A stretch of DNA of 64,000 nucleotides from Paenibacillus artemisiicola. GTDB lineage: Bacteria; Bacillota; Bacilli; Paenibacillales; Paenibacillaceae. Positions within the stretch are counted from its first letter, which is position 1; the number at the start of each line of letters is the position of its first letter. This document shows positions 1 through 9,559 of the stretch, piece by piece. The translations under genes and the position numbers were made by a program. The stretch covers positions 62,001 through 126,000 of the forward strand of contig NZ_JAGGDJ010000003.1 in the NCBI RefSeq assembly GCF_017652985.1. Reading direction: 5' to 3'. The notes under the pieces were generated by a model. That model saw nothing but the letters and a program-made list of their open reading frames with translations, made no database searches and was not told where the DNA came from.

Positions 1-129
1 GGTAAGCACCGATATGGCGTCCCTCGGCCGTATGCAGAACGCGCCGAAAGGGCGCAATTCTCTACGGACAGTACCTTCTTTCGGCGGGCGGGTTATCCGG
101 GATGGGCGAGCGAAATAAAAAACTTAACT

Positions 130-163
130 AAAAAACCGGCTTGCTTCCGCAAGCCGGTTTTTT
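130..163 (-). terminator. Rho-independent terminator of the giant secreted protein gene
   Basis: Stem-loop with arms aaccggcttgc and gcaagccggtt around a tcc loop, flanked by A-runs on the left and T-runs on the right, so it could work in both directions. It lies just after the stop of the minus-strand gene ending at 172. Confidence 0.85.
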
Positions 164-171
164 GCTTATGC

Positions 172-3100
172 TTACAGAGAACGCTTCAGAGCCTCGATGC
201 TCAGCAGCAACCGATCCGCGAAGGCGGCGTCGATTTTCTTGCCTTTTTCCTTGTTGATATCCTTTTCCAGCTGTTTGAAATCCTTCGCTTCCAGCTTGCC
301 TTTCGCTTGATCCTTTTGAATGTGGTCGATATCCGATTGCAGCGACTTCACGGTCTTGGCATCGGCGATCAATCCGCGGGTTTGCGCGAGCGCGATCAGT
401 TCGTCTAATTGCGCGACTTCCATCGTGATGTTCAAGCTGAACGTCTGCGTCGTTCGATGGCCCAGATTATCCGTCGCCGTAACGACGATCGGATACGTTC
501 CGGCCGCGAGGCCGAGGGGATCCGCGGAAACCGCCACGGCATCCGTGCCGGATGTCGACTTGCCGTTAAAGGAGGCGGTCAACGATTGCAAGCCGCTTCC
601 GCCGTCGCTTGCGGAGAACGCGATCGACACCGCTTCCGTTTGGAGGAACGACAGCTCGCTCGGCCCCACGATTGCCGGCGGCGTCGAATCGATCGTGACA
701 AGGCGTTCGCCCGTTACGCCCGATCCGTCCTTCGCCGTGGCGACGACTTTGACTACGCCGTCGGCAGCCGCGGTCAGCAGGCCGGTCTCGTCGATCGTCG
801 CCTTGTCCGTTGCGCCGCCATTCGCGCCGACGACCGCCCAGGAGACGGATGTATCCGTCGCGTTGTCCGGCGTTGCGGTTGCGGTCATTTGCGCCGTTTC
901 TCCCAGCTCGCCGATCATCGATGCGCTCGTCACGCCGATGCCGGTAACCGCTATGGGCGCGTTGCCCGGCTTATCGTCCGGGTTGCCGATGACAGGAACA
1001 TACGTGCTCTCGTTCGGCACGGAGATCGTCATGGGCTCGGTGTAGCCGCAGATGCCGAAATATCCCGCGCTCGGAAGATAATTGTTCTCGTCGAGCCAAC
1101 TCGCGACGATCGCGTCGCCTGCCTTGACGCGGATCCACACGCCGTAGTCGGTGTTCACGATGCTGACTTTCACGAGCGTGTCCGTATACGCCGGCACGAA
1201 GCCTTTGTTGTCCGCCAGCGCCGATCTGCCGTCATCCGACAGAATGGCTGCGCCGGGCTTCCAGAGCTCCGGCCAGTGCTGAATCTCAAAGGAGCCCTCC
1301 TTGAAGATGACGCTGTATTTCGCGCCGCTCCATGGGTTGTTCAGAAGATCCTCCTCGGTCGGAGCCCGCAGCGTAAAGTTGGGGAACGCCCCCGTGTTCA
1401 TGCCGGATTCAAAGCCCACCGCGAACTCCGCGTCGCCGAATGTCCGGTCGGTGTACCCGGCGGTTGCGCTCCCGACCGGGGTCAGCCGGGTATCGCTATT
1501 CGCCCAGGCGATGGAAGACCCGGATGTCCAGTTGGCCTTATCCGCGATTACGGAGCGCATATCCACATATTCGGTCACGCGTCCGAGTGCGATGGCGGAT
1601 TCCGTCGCCAGACCGAAGTAGCCGGGGGTCGAGACGTTTAAGTTGCTTTCGTCGCGGAAGGAGAACAGCGTATCGTCCCCGCTCTTGAGGGTCACGGTTA
1701 CGCCGCCGTTACCGCTGCCGTTGCTGTCATCCCATACCGAGCCGGCCTTCAAGAGCCGGTCGTTGATAGCCACCTGCCACTGGCCCAGCCGGGTGCTTGT
1801 GCCGCTGTAATAACGGGTCAGCGTGGCGGTCGTGCCGTGAATCGCGATCTCATACCGATTGGCGGTCCGCGTCGCCGCGTTGGCCCGGAGTATAAGGTTC
1901 AGGTCGAGCGCGTCAAGCTTTTCATGCTCGCCGAGTTTCAAATAGAAGTCCTTGTCTCCGTACTTCTCCCGGGTGTAGAACGCGGCGGCGGTTTGACCGG
2001 GCTGCGCTTCCAGCGCGAGGCCGGTCGGTTCGTCCTTCGCGAACGAGGATTGGCCCGCTGTAGTCCAATCGGAATCCTCGTACAGCATATCGTCCAGGAG
2101 TGCCACCGGCGAGTGAAGCATCGGGTATAGATCGTCGCTAGGCGGCGCAAGGTCGGGCACCAGATCGGCGCTCACAACCGAGAAATCGTCTATCAGCGCC
2201 TGCGAGCCGGAGGTTGTCTTTGTCGCATAAATCGTCGCTTCTCCGGTCTGGTCCGCGGTGAATGGAATCGAAACCGCTCGCCATGCGGGCCTATTCGCAT
2301 CGCCCTTAAGGGTATTCGGACCGACGCGCACGCCGATTTCCACGTTTTGTCCGGCGGCCTCGCTGCCGCTGCCCATCCGGGCAAAGCCGCGCAGAACATA
2401 ATCCTTGCCGGGCTCCAGACCGGTTATGGTCTGCTCCAGGCCGATATTCTGACCGGTCAGCGCCACGGCGTACTGCTCGCGGGCATGCGCGTTGTCGGCC
2501 GATGAAGAGGCTTGCACGAGGGATGCGCTTCCCGTCCCCGTCTTGTTCCAATAAGGCAAGGTGCCCATGCCTTGGACGTCGAGCCGCGGCCACTCGAACC
2601 CGCTGTTGAACAGCAGGTTTCGGTTCGCGTAGGGCAGGAGCCGCGGACCTCCGCTGACTTCGCCGGCCGTTACCGGCGTATCCTGCACGCCCGCGTCCCA
2701 GTTGTCTCCCGGCTGATAGGCGCCCGCGCCGATCGCGCCGGAACCGGCTTTCAGGGTAAAGTCATGCGCAGCCGGGTCGGTAAAGGTGGCGGTGCCGTCG
2801 ACGTCGTCTTCCGGTCTGCTGTAATTGTCCTTCACGACCGCGCCGGCGTTGACGTTATCCGTGCCCACGCCGCGGGAATCCACGATGTTGTTCATGTAGA
2901 CGTCCATATAGGCGTCCCCGGGGGAGTTCGTGTACATTTCAGGGTTCGGGTGAGCCGTTGCTCCTTGGTAGACCGTGTTGTTGAACGCGGATACGAACTC
3001 CGAGCTGGCGTTTACGAACATCGCCGCCCAGGGCAAATTCCAAAACACGTTATGGAACACTTGGGCGTTCTTGCCGCCCAGGTCAAAATACACGCCATTG

Positions 3101-6066
3101 GAAAATTCGCTGTGGGAGTCATGGATGTTGTTGTGGTGAATTTGGCTGTTTCCCATATCGGTATAAGCGAAGTACATCAGACCCGCGTCGGTGCTGTGCC
3201 AGTTGCCGTCATGGATGTCGTTGTACGAGATTTCGCTGGCGTAGAAGCTGCCGCCGATCAGCGTGCCGCTGGCGTTATAGACCTCGTTGCGGCTGATCAA
3301 GTGATTCATGCCCGAAACGGTGATCGCGAACGTAAACATGGTCGGGCCGGTAGTCGCGTCGTGGAGCTTGTTATTGACGATCTTGTTGCCCTCGCCCTCG
3401 ACGGTGACCAGCGCGCCGGCGGAATACGCGATCTCGCTGTTGATCAAGGCGTTGTTCTTGCCGCCCACGATGATGCCGCCCCGCTCATCGTCCGGGGACA
3501 GGAATTCGGTGACGTACTTGGCCGTCATATGATCGACGACATTGCTCACGCCGTTACGCATGGTCAGGTTGGAGCCGTTCAGGTCGATGCCTTCGATATG
3601 GATATACTTGCGGCCGGACAGATCCAAACCCCATTCGCGCGCTTTGTAACGAATATCCAGCTCGTTCGGGTTCATGCCGTTCGGGAGCTGGACATACAGG
3701 GTTTCGCCGCTCTCGTCATAGAACCATTCAAATGGCGCGTCCAGAGCGGCCATTGCGTTTTGGAGATAGTAATGGAAATCATTACCGGAAGCGTAGCCGG
3801 TCGGCCCTAGCTCGTAGAAGTCGAGGTTCGCCAGATTCAGCCAGCCGGGCGTGGAGGAGACGACTTCCGCGCCGGATAAGTTCCATCCGCGGTTGTCCAT
3901 GCCCACGATGGCCGCGCCGTTCCATGTACCTGCGGGCTGGTTCAGCTCGGGGTCGCGCAGCTTGCCCGCCGGGGTAGACCATCCGCCCGTGCTGGCGTTC
4001 TCGCCGTCGAACGCGTAGGTTAGCCAGTTCGGACGGTAGTACGCGTCTTCCTTCGCCACGTTCGGATACCGTGCCGGCAGCATGGCTTCGCCGTTCGCAA
4101 AAATTTGATTGCGGTAATTGCCCATCGGCAAGCGCATGTTTACTTTCCATAGGTTCGCGTCGTCGGCGTCGTATTCCGCCGCGCCGGGGTTTGACGCCGT
4201 CTGCCATTGCTCGGTGATCAGGTTCGCGCCGGAGATGACCGCTTTCTCGCCGCCGCCCGTTTTATAGGTAATGGGATGATCCGCCGTGCCGTTGTATTTC
4301 GGACGTACGGATTCCTCGTAGACGCCCTCGCGGATGATGACGGTTTCGCCGGGCAGCAGGACATCGGCTGCCTTCTGGATCGTAAGGAAAGGCTCGGCTT
4401 CCGTACCCGGATTGCCGTCGCTGCCGGTCTTAGCCACATAATAGGTCTTGTCGCCCACTTGATCGGTGTCGGCCGGATCCGCCTGCTGGCCGGTGCCGTC
4501 CGTATTGGGCGCTCGGTTATAGAGCGCTTCTTGCGCGGCGTCGCCAAGAGCCGAAGGGAAGACCGAAAGCTCATCCAGGAGGCCGGTGTACGCGCGTCCC
4601 TGATAGCCATTCCCGCCGAACCACTTGTAGGCTTGCAGATTGATGGGGGCAAGGGAAGTATACTTTTTTTCGCCGATCATCGCGCCGTCCGCATACAGCT
4701 TGATTGTCAGCTCCGTCGCACTGTAAACGTACGACAGATAGTGCCAATTGCCGTCCGCCAGATTCCCAGCCGTCGCGGAAAAGCCGCCATCCCAACCGGC
4801 ATTGTCCGATCCGACAACCAAGAAGTCGATCGTGGTGTCCGCGTAATGGTTTTCCTCGGTGCCCCATTTGATATTCCACCAAATATCTCCGTTAGGCAGC
4901 CCCCAATCGCCATGGGTCCCTCCGTAAGGCGGGGCCATTAAATAACTGACTTTTCCCACATCCTGGATTTCGGCGGGGATCGTAGGCTTCACCCACACGC
5001 CCATGGTAAGATCCGTTAAGCTCGCGAACGGATCCCCGTAGTCGATCGTGAGCCCGCTCGCGCCCCTGTCTTCCGAGGAGATCGCGGAAGTGCCGCCCCG
5101 GCCGTTGTTGCCGGTATCCCACGAATAGTTGTGCAAGGTGGCCGTCAGACCGCCCGTAAGGGCGCCGGAGGTCGTACCGTTCCCCTCATTGAAGGGGAAG
5201 AGGTTCTCGCCTTGGAAGGGATCCTCCGGATTGCCGCCGCTCGTATTGGGCGCCCTGTTATAGAGCGCTTCGTGCGCGCCGGCGTCGAGAACCGCGGGGA
5301 ACACCGACAGCTCATCCAGGAGGCCGGTGTACGCGCGCCCCTGATAGCCATTCCCGCCGAACCACTTGTAAGCTTGCAGATTGACGGGGAATGTGGACGC
5401 GTAGGTCTTCTCGCCGATCGGACTGCCGTCCACATACAGCGCGACCGTTTTCGCCGACGCGCTGAACGAGAACGCCAGATAGTGCCAGCCGCCGTCGGCC
5501 AGGTTCCCCGCCGGCGCGGACATGGTGCTCCCCCACTCGGAACCGTCCGATCCATAAGATAGGAAGCTTATGCTGGTGTCGGCGAAGGTATTGGCATCGG
5601 TGCCCCAGTCGATCCCCCACCAGATTTCGCCGTTGCCGAATCCCCAATTGCCCGTGGTACCGCTATATGGCGGGGCCATTAAAGAACTGGAGGTTCCCGG
5701 ACTGGGAGCCGAGGGCTTCACCCATACGCCCATGGTCAAATCGGTTACGCTCGCGAACTCGGCACCGTAGTCGATCGTGATCCCGTTCTTGCCCGTTTGA
5801 TCGTTGGAGATGGCGGGCGTGCCGCCCCGGCCGTTCGGATCCCGCGCATAGTTGTCTAAGGTAGCCGTCAGACCGCCCGTAAGGGCGCTGGAGGTCGGAC
5901 CGTTCCCCTCGTTGAAGGGGAACAGGATCTCGCCTTGGAACGGATCGCCGCCGGCAGGGGTTTCCGCGAAAACCGTCCCCGGCAGCGTCATTGCCGCCAG
6001 CAAAACGCTAAGAACCAAAGATGTCAGACGTGAAGCCAAGCGTAACGTCCGTTTGCGCTTGTTCAT
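172..6066 (-). CDS. Giant secreted multidomain protein: two LamG domains, parallel beta-helix, CBM-like, Ig-like and C-terminal helical domain
   Basis: This encodes a 1964-residue exported protein, probably acting on or binding polysaccharide outside the cell. The start is the ATG at 6066, which has AGAAGGGATG upstream and opens a typical signal peptide (basic MNKRKR, hydrophobic core, cleavage after about Ala34); the longer upstream reading frame lacks such signals. Domains in order: two near-identical concanavalin/LamG-like repeats at about 41-275 and 282-522, each beginning DPFQGE-LFPFNEGNG; a DUF1565-type start (TYYVAKTGSDGNPGT) leading into a right-handed beta-helix at about 538-1120; a CBM-like domain near 1148-1305 (NLLFNSGFEWP); two further jelly-roll-like regions; a BIG2-like Ig domain near 1700-1790; another Ig-like domain; and a charged helical C-terminus near 1880-1964 resembling the FIMAH domain. 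No SLH or LPXTG anchor is seen. Catalytic class (lyase or glycosidase) cannot be fixed by eye. Confidence 0.85.
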   Translation of the reverse strand: MNKRKRTLRLASRLTSLVLSVLLAAMTLPGTVFAETPAGGDPFQGEILFPFNEGNGPTSSALTGGLTATLDNYARDPNGRGGTPAISNDQTGKNGITIDYGAEFASVTDLTMGVWVKPSAPSPGTSSSLMAPPYSGTTGNWGFGNGEIWWGIDWGTDANTFADTSISFLSYGSDGSEWGSTMSAPAGNLADGGWHYLAFSFSASAKTVALYVDGSPIGEKTYASTFPVNLQAYKWFGGNGYQGRAYTGLLDELSVFPAVLDAGAHEALYNRAPNTSGGNPEDPFQGENLFPFNEGNGTTSGALTGGLTATLHNYSWDTGNNGRGGTSAISSEDRGASGLTIDYGDPFASLTDLTMGVWVKPTIPAEIQDVGKVSYLMAPPYGGTHGDWGLPNGDIWWNIKWGTEENHYADTTIDFLVVGSDNAGWDGGFSATAGNLADGNWHYLSYVYSATELTIKLYADGAMIGEKKYTSLAPINLQAYKWFGGNGYQGRAYTGLLDELSVFPSALGDAAQEALYNRAPNTDGTGQQADPADTDQVGDKTYYVAKTGSDGNPGTEAEPFLTIQKAADVLLPGETVIIREGVYEESVRPKYNGTADHPITYKTGGGEKAVISGANLITEQWQTASNPGAAEYDADDANLWKVNMRLPMGNYRNQIFANGEAMLPARYPNVAKEDAYYRPNWLTYAFDGENASTGGWSTPAGKLRDPELNQPAGTWNGAAIVGMDNRGWNLSGAEVVSSTPGWLNLANLDFYELGPTGYASGNDFHYYLQNAMAALDAPFEWFYDESGETLYVQLPNGMNPNELDIRYKAREWGLDLSGRKYIHIEGIDLNGSNLTMRNGVSNVVDHMTAKYVTEFLSPDDERGGIIVGGKNNALINSEIAYSAGALVTVEGEGNKIVNNKLHDATTGPTMFTFAITVSGMNHLISRNEVYNASGTLIGGSFYASEISYNDIHDGNWHSTDAGLMYFAYTDMGNSQIHHNNIHDSHSEFSNGVYFDLGGKNAQVFHNVFWNLPWAAMFVNASSEFVSAFNNTVYQGATAHPNPEMYTNSPGDAYMDVYMNNIVDSRGVGTDNVNAGAVVKDNYSRPEDDVDGTATFTDPAAHDFTLKAGSGAIGAGAYQPGDNWDAGVQDTPVTAGEVSGGPRLLPYANRNLLFNSGFEWPRLDVQGMGTLPYWNKTGTGSASLVQASSSADNAHAREQYAVALTGQNIGLEQTITGLEPGKDYVLRGFARMGSGSEAAGQNVEIGVRVGPNTLKGDANRPAWRAVSIPFTADQTGEATIYATKTTSGSQALIDDFSVVSADLVPDLAPPSDDLYPMLHSPVALLDDMLYEDSDWTTAGQSSFAKDEPTGLALEAQPGQTAAAFYTREKYGDKDFYLKLGEHEKLDALDLNLILRANAATRTANRYEIAIHGTTATLTRYYSGTSTRLGQWQVAINDRLLKAGSVWDDSNGSGNGGVTVTLKSGDDTLFSFRDESNLNVSTPGYFGLATESAIALGRVTEYVDMRSVIADKANWTSGSSIAWANSDTRLTPVGSATAGYTDRTFGDAEFAVGFESGMNTGAFPNFTLRAPTEEDLLNNPWSGAKYSVIFKEGSFEIQHWPELWKPGAAILSDDGRSALADNKGFVPAYTDTLVKVSIVNTDYGVWIRVKAGDAIVASWLDENNYLPSAGYFGICGYTEPMTISVPNESTYVPVIGNPDDKPGNAPIAVTGIGVTSASMIGELGETAQMTATATPDNATDTSVSWAVVGANGGATDKATIDETGLLTAAADGVVKVVATAKDGSGVTGERLVTIDSTPPAIVGPSELSFLQTEAVSIAFSASDGGSGLQSLTASFNGKSTSGTDAVAVSADPLGLAAGTYPIVVTATDNLGHRTTQTFSLNITMEVAQLDELIALAQTRGLIADAKTVKSLQSDIDHIQKDQAKGKLEAKDFKQLEKDINKEKGKKIDAAFADRLLLSIEALKRSL

Positions 6067-6373
6067 AGTGTCATCCCTTCTATGGCAGATTTCGTAAATG
6101 GATCCTCGTTCATCCTCATGGCAAAGGCACACGATCGAATCACAAGCAGACTTCACTTCAATTCCTAAGCTGTCCCCCTCTCGACGGTCGACATCCCGTT
6201 TGCAGCGCCAAAAAGCCGCCGCAATCTCCAAAAGCCAGGTGTCCAGACGCAGCGCGGATGCATGGTCAACTTGTATTTTAGTGTCAGCACGACAAGGAGA
6301 AAATGAACTTTTCTACGATTTTCGGACCAGACCGGTTGAAGCTCCATTTTTATTCCGAGCGTAATCAAGCCAG

Positions 6374-6407
6374 CAAAAAAAAACGGCTGCCCTGGTCTGG
6401 CAGCCGT
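6374..6407 (-). terminator. Rho-independent terminator, minus strand
   Basis: Arms acggctgcc and ggcagccgt around a 7-nt loop, followed on the minus strand by nine T residues. It would end transcription coming from the CBO0543-family pseudogene region at 6565-6909. Confidence 0.75.
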
Positions 6408-6564
6408 TCGGTATCGAGGCTGACTAAATTTCCCATGCTGCGGTCATTTGCGATCGTACAAGCATCACGGCTCGAACGTACCGACTTCTCGCATTGCATC
6501 ATCGCTTCATTGTCATTATCCGCCGCAGCCACAAGCAGGCACTCGCTGCCCACAGTTAATATTA

Positions 6565-6909
6565 TTAATTGCGTATTGAAAATGGCTCTCCAACAGCTGC
6601 AAAAATACCCGCTTGTATCAATAATGCTAACAGGAAGGTCTTCCATGTTTTGCAATATTGATAAATCAACATTTGTGCAACAGGAACTAAAGACAAATCA
6701 AAAGGAAAAGAAATTAGAGTATGGTAGTAGTTTTATAGGATAAACCCACATCCCAATTTCTGCACCAAGATCGTCTGTAAAGGAAGTAATTATTAGCACC
6801 AGAAGTCCAAAAAACCAAATTGGCGCTGCTCTTTTACGATCAATAACCACCTGGCTAAATTCAGCCTCTCGTCATTCAAATACTTGCCGTTACTTGTGAT
6901 AGGACTCAT
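6565..6909 (-). pseudogene. CBO0543-family membrane protein, frameshifted remnant
   Basis: No single frame is open, but three consecutive minus-strand segments read as one membrane protein. The first starts at ATG 6909 after a GAGG. The second contains VIDRKRAAPIWFFGLLVLI and IGMWVYPIKLLPYSN. The third contains FDLSLVPVAQMLIYQY and ends GIFAAVGEP. This pattern (Asp-Leu-Gly, Trp-x-Tyr-Pro, Leu-Pro, Pro-Phe-Asp, Gly-Glu-Pro) is what I know from the CBO0543 family of roughly 160-residue multi-pass proteins of spore-formers. At least two frameshifts and loss of the C-terminal helices make it non-functional. The intact relative at 20028 shows the family occurs twice in this window. The ORF seen in another frame over 6365-6655 is a shadow of this remnant. 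Sequence between 6067 and 6373 shows no gene. Confidence 0.6.
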
Positions 6910-7213
6910 TCCAATTGATCCTCAACTTAACTGTTTAATTGAAACAATACTAACGTCGGCCGTTATCACATTATTGCGGTTCAAGTTATCGATCACATAT
7001 TTAAAGTGCGTGTCTTGTTGAAAAGACCGTATCGCTCAATTGCTGACTCTTGAATCGCTGTTGCGGCCGTTACAGTTCCAATAACCTTCAACCTTGAATC
7101 CAACCGACTTGTTCAATCGTAATATGCGCACATTCAGTTAGAAATCGAATAAAATGTGTTGATTCAGTATGAAGGTTGTTTAGTGTAATGCCACACTTTG
7201 AGGAGAGTTCACC
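6910..7213. other. Intergenic stretch without recognisable gene
   Basis: About 300 AT-rich bases between the decayed CBO0543 gene and the histidine phosphatase gene. I see no credible ORF with a ribosome binding site and no clear hairpin followed by a T-run. Confidence 0.4.
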
Positions 7214-7972
7214 TTGACTCATATAATAATCAATGGAATGGTTTGGAATTCGGAAAAAATGGAACGTTATCACTTTAATCAGGCAGAGCTATTCAGTAGG
7301 TTGAAATTGGCATCAGCTGCCTATCCGATTTTATGTAATGAATATGCTGAACATCAGTTTATGAATATGGATTTGGCTCACCGATATAAAGCTATGGCAG
7401 TAAATCAATATCGCAATCCATTCGTAGTAGCCCAAAGATCACTATTAGATGACCTGCGTAGAGGGGGTTATATACTCTATACAAGGCACGGAGAAGCAAC
7501 TTTAGGACATGATCAACCAAACCTGAATTTTCAGGATTGTATGACTCAAAGAAATCTTTCCGACGAAGGAAGACGCCAAGCAATCGCCTACGGGGATTCA
7601 ATACGGAGATTACGTATACCCATCTCCTTGCCGGTAGAAGCCAGTCCTTTTTGCAGGACGATTGAAACAGCAGCATTGGCATTTGGAGGAGAGAATGTAC
7701 AAGTAGACCCGAATGGATATGATATATATAGGCTGAGCAGTGGTAGCTTGAGTCCCAGAGAACAATCAAATATATTAAATAAACTCTTGACGGTATTGGA
7801 AAAACAGCCGCCCCAAGGCAGCAATCAAATTATTATTTCTCACAGCTTTCCGCCGGGGGTTGGATTAGGTCAAATTCCGAACCTAGGAACCGTTGTAGTG
7901 AAGCCAAACGGATTGGGTAACGGATATAATCTAATCGACAGAATATCTCTAGAGGAACTGGAGGGCCAGTGA
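7214..7972 (+). CDS. Histidine phosphatase superfamily protein
   Basis: A 252-residue protein with the histidine phosphatase (phosphoglycerate mutase-like) hallmark TRHGEA near residue 94, where the His would be phosphorylated. Downstream are a second conserved Arg/Glu region (VEASPFCRTIETA, near 139) and a late His (IIISHSFPPG, near 210) in the place of the family's second catalytic His. The start is a TTG at 7214 with AGGAGAG six bases upstream; no ATG has an equally good site. No signal peptide, so it should be cytoplasmic. About 75 residues precede the catalytic motif, longer than in small members. Substrate unknown. Base composition is clearly lower in GC than the flanking giant gene. 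Confidence 0.8.
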   Translation: MTHIIINGMVWNSEKMERYHFNQAELFSRLKLASAAYPILCNEYAEHQFMNMDLAHRYKAMAVNQYRNPFVVAQRSLLDDLRRGGYILYTRHGEATLGHDQPNLNFQDCMTQRNLSDEGRRQAIAYGDSIRRLRIPISLPVEASPFCRTIETAALAFGGENVQVDPNGYDIYRLSSGSLSPREQSNILNKLLTVLEKQPPQGSNQIIISHSFPPGVGLGQIPNLGTVVVKPNGLGNGYNLIDRISLEELEGQ

Positions 7973-8189
7973 AAGACGTCGTCGAAGACATTATGTTACA
8001 AACAAACGAATTTGTACGTTCTCCGAATCCGTCGTAACGATGCTGGCTATCACTATCTTGAGCAAAAAGGGCAAACTTGATGTAAGTCTTGCACGGCATT
8101 CTTCAAACGCAGTCATTCAGTATGTCGCTCCCGATACATTATTCACAGTAACGGCGTGCGATTAGGTGACCCTCAGCAGGACAAATGGA
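7973..8189. other. Intergenic region, no gene recognised
   Basis: Low-GC sequence after the phosphatase gene. A short minus-strand stretch reads with a CPFC motif in one frame and basic residues in another, which could be a transposase zinc-finger scrap, but this is too weak to name. Confidence 0.3.
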
Positions 8190-8685
8190 TCACTCAACAT
8201 CAATGGGATGCTTAATTTCATCTTTATAATAATCCAAGTACAACTGACCGTGTCTTCCCCTGACCGCATAGAACACATCTTCCACGGTAACCTTGTGTGA
8301 TTTAAGCACATTCATGAACCAGTCCTGAGAGATATGGTTGGAAATGAAATTTTCGTGCAGCATTTGTACGTCTATTATAAGTTCGATTGGAAACTGTTCA
8401 GAATCCGTTACCTTCAGCCCACATTCGTAATTTCCTGCTTCTAAGAATTACTTTCGATAAGATAAATGAAGTAACCGTAAACACGGTAAAAGATATAAGA
8501 AGGTGCGAGATATTTATTTTTTCGTTGAATGCAAAATTAGCTGCTATTGCGCCTAATATCACAGCTGTGACAAACTCATGAAAATTCATGTTCGATGATG
8601 TTTGTTTGCCTAGAATTCTCGTGATAATAAGCAAAATTAAAAAGGCGGAGATGCTTCGGAGCAATATCACCAGATGATCCATCAT
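8190..8685 (-). pseudogene. DUF421 (YetF/YkjA-like) membrane protein, single frameshift
   Basis: Minus-strand reading from ATG 8685 (AAGGAG nine bases upstream) gives the DUF421 N-terminus: short membrane helices with LLIITRILGKQTSSNM and FHEFVTAVILGAI, then RKLRMWAEGN. The frame hits a stop at about 8398, but the next frame continues directly with the expected C-terminal half (PIELIIDVQMLHENF, QDWFMNVLKSHKVTVEDVFY, GQLYLDYYKDEIKHPID) and ends at a TGA at 8190. The two halves join with almost nothing missing, so one small indel near 8397-8405 explains it. This may be a true mutation or a sequencing error. The family forms membrane proteins with a conserved cytoplasmic domain of unclear role, common in spore-formers. 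Confidence 0.7.
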
Positions 8686-8872
8686 TGCAAATGACTCCTT
8701 CCCGTTTCCACAGTACAACTATATCCATGAATTTAAAGTCCCCCTTTACAGAAAAATTATCCATTATCAGCCACGACGATAATAAGTTATGTCCTGAGCT
8801 CATGTTACCAAGAACTAGGCAGTTGCATAGGATAAAAGGTCTTCTGTAATCTAAACTGAAGGGAGCTTGAGT

Positions 8873-9358
8873 ATGTATCCTCACTTGCATCAATGGCAAA
8901 AACCAATCGAACACCATTGTCCTTCGTACGACTACGGCACCCAACGAACCTTCCAACAATATGGAAGTTTACCATTACATGATTATGGAACAAGGCCATT
9001 GGTTGTGAATATTAACCTTGCTGCCAAGCAAAACAACAATTACCGTACTGCTTTATGGACAGGGCAATTTTTTCAAATCACTTTAATGACTATTAACGTA
9101 GGTGAAGACATAGGTCTGGAAATGCATCCTACAACTGACCAGTTTATAAGGATTGAACAAGGTCAAGGGCTAGTTCAAATGGGCGATTCCAAAGATCATT
9201 TAGATTTTCAAGCTATGGCCTATGATGACTATGCAATTGTTGTACCGGCTGGAAAATGGCACAATGTCACCAATATAGGTAAGGTTCCTCTTAAGGTTTA
9301 TGTCATTTATGCGCCGCCTCATCATCCGTTTGGAACTGTTCAGGAGACGCGTCCATGA
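8873..9358 (+). CDS. Cupin domain protein
   Basis: A 161-residue protein. The start is the ATG at 8873 with GAAGGGAG seven bases upstream, not the TTG two codons earlier, which would overlap that site. An N-terminal segment rich in Tyr/His (MYPHLHQW, HHCPSYDYGTQ) precedes a single cupin barrel. Motif 1 is recognisable as GLEMHPTTDQFIRIEQGQGLVQMG and motif 2 as VVPAGKWHNVTN; His and Glu residues fit a metal site. The N-terminal segment resembles Bacillus/Paenibacillus cupins found near spore functions, but I cannot assign a substrate. It appears monocistronic, with a 12-bp-stem hairpin downstream. Confidence 0.75.
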   Translation: MYPHLHQWQKPIEHHCPSYDYGTQRTFQQYGSLPLHDYGTRPLVVNINLAAKQNNNYRTALWTGQFFQITLMTINVGEDIGLEMHPTTDQFIRIEQGQGLVQMGDSKDHLDFQAMAYDDYAIVVPAGKWHNVTNIGKVPLKVYVIYAPPHHPFGTVQETRP

Positions 9359-9431
9359 ACCTGAGAAAATAATAGCGATCAAAAAGCGGGCGATTGTCGA
9401 ATGCGTGCAACGGCATAGCCTACAGCAGGAA

Positions 9432-9480
9432 AACTCCAAAATGTTGGGTTTCTGCCCATATACATTTTGGAGTTGTTTGT
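9432..9480 (+). terminator. Hairpin with 12-bp stem after the cupin gene
   Basis: Arms aactccaaaatg and cattttggagtt are perfect inverted copies around a 19-nt loop that itself contains a tgggtttctgccca hairpin. TTTGTTATT follows. Most likely the terminator of the cupin gene. Confidence 0.6.
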
Positions 9481-9559
9481 TATTGGACGGATATAAACTT
9501 GTAAGAAATAAAACGTGACAATCTCGCACATAGATGCAAAGCTGCAATAATTAGTGTGA

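Noticed and set aside
2..118. Open plus-strand frame from the window edge ending in TAA at 116-118
   Set aside because: 38 codons without recognisable motif; could be the tail of an outside gene, but there is no way to support it.
409..1641. Long plus-strand ORF (410 codons)
   Set aside because: Arg/Ala-rich shadow of the giant secreted protein gene on the minus strand.
6365..6655. 96-codon minus-strand ORF
   Set aside because: Poor start, ends inside a terminator, and covers the CBO0543 remnant in the wrong frame.
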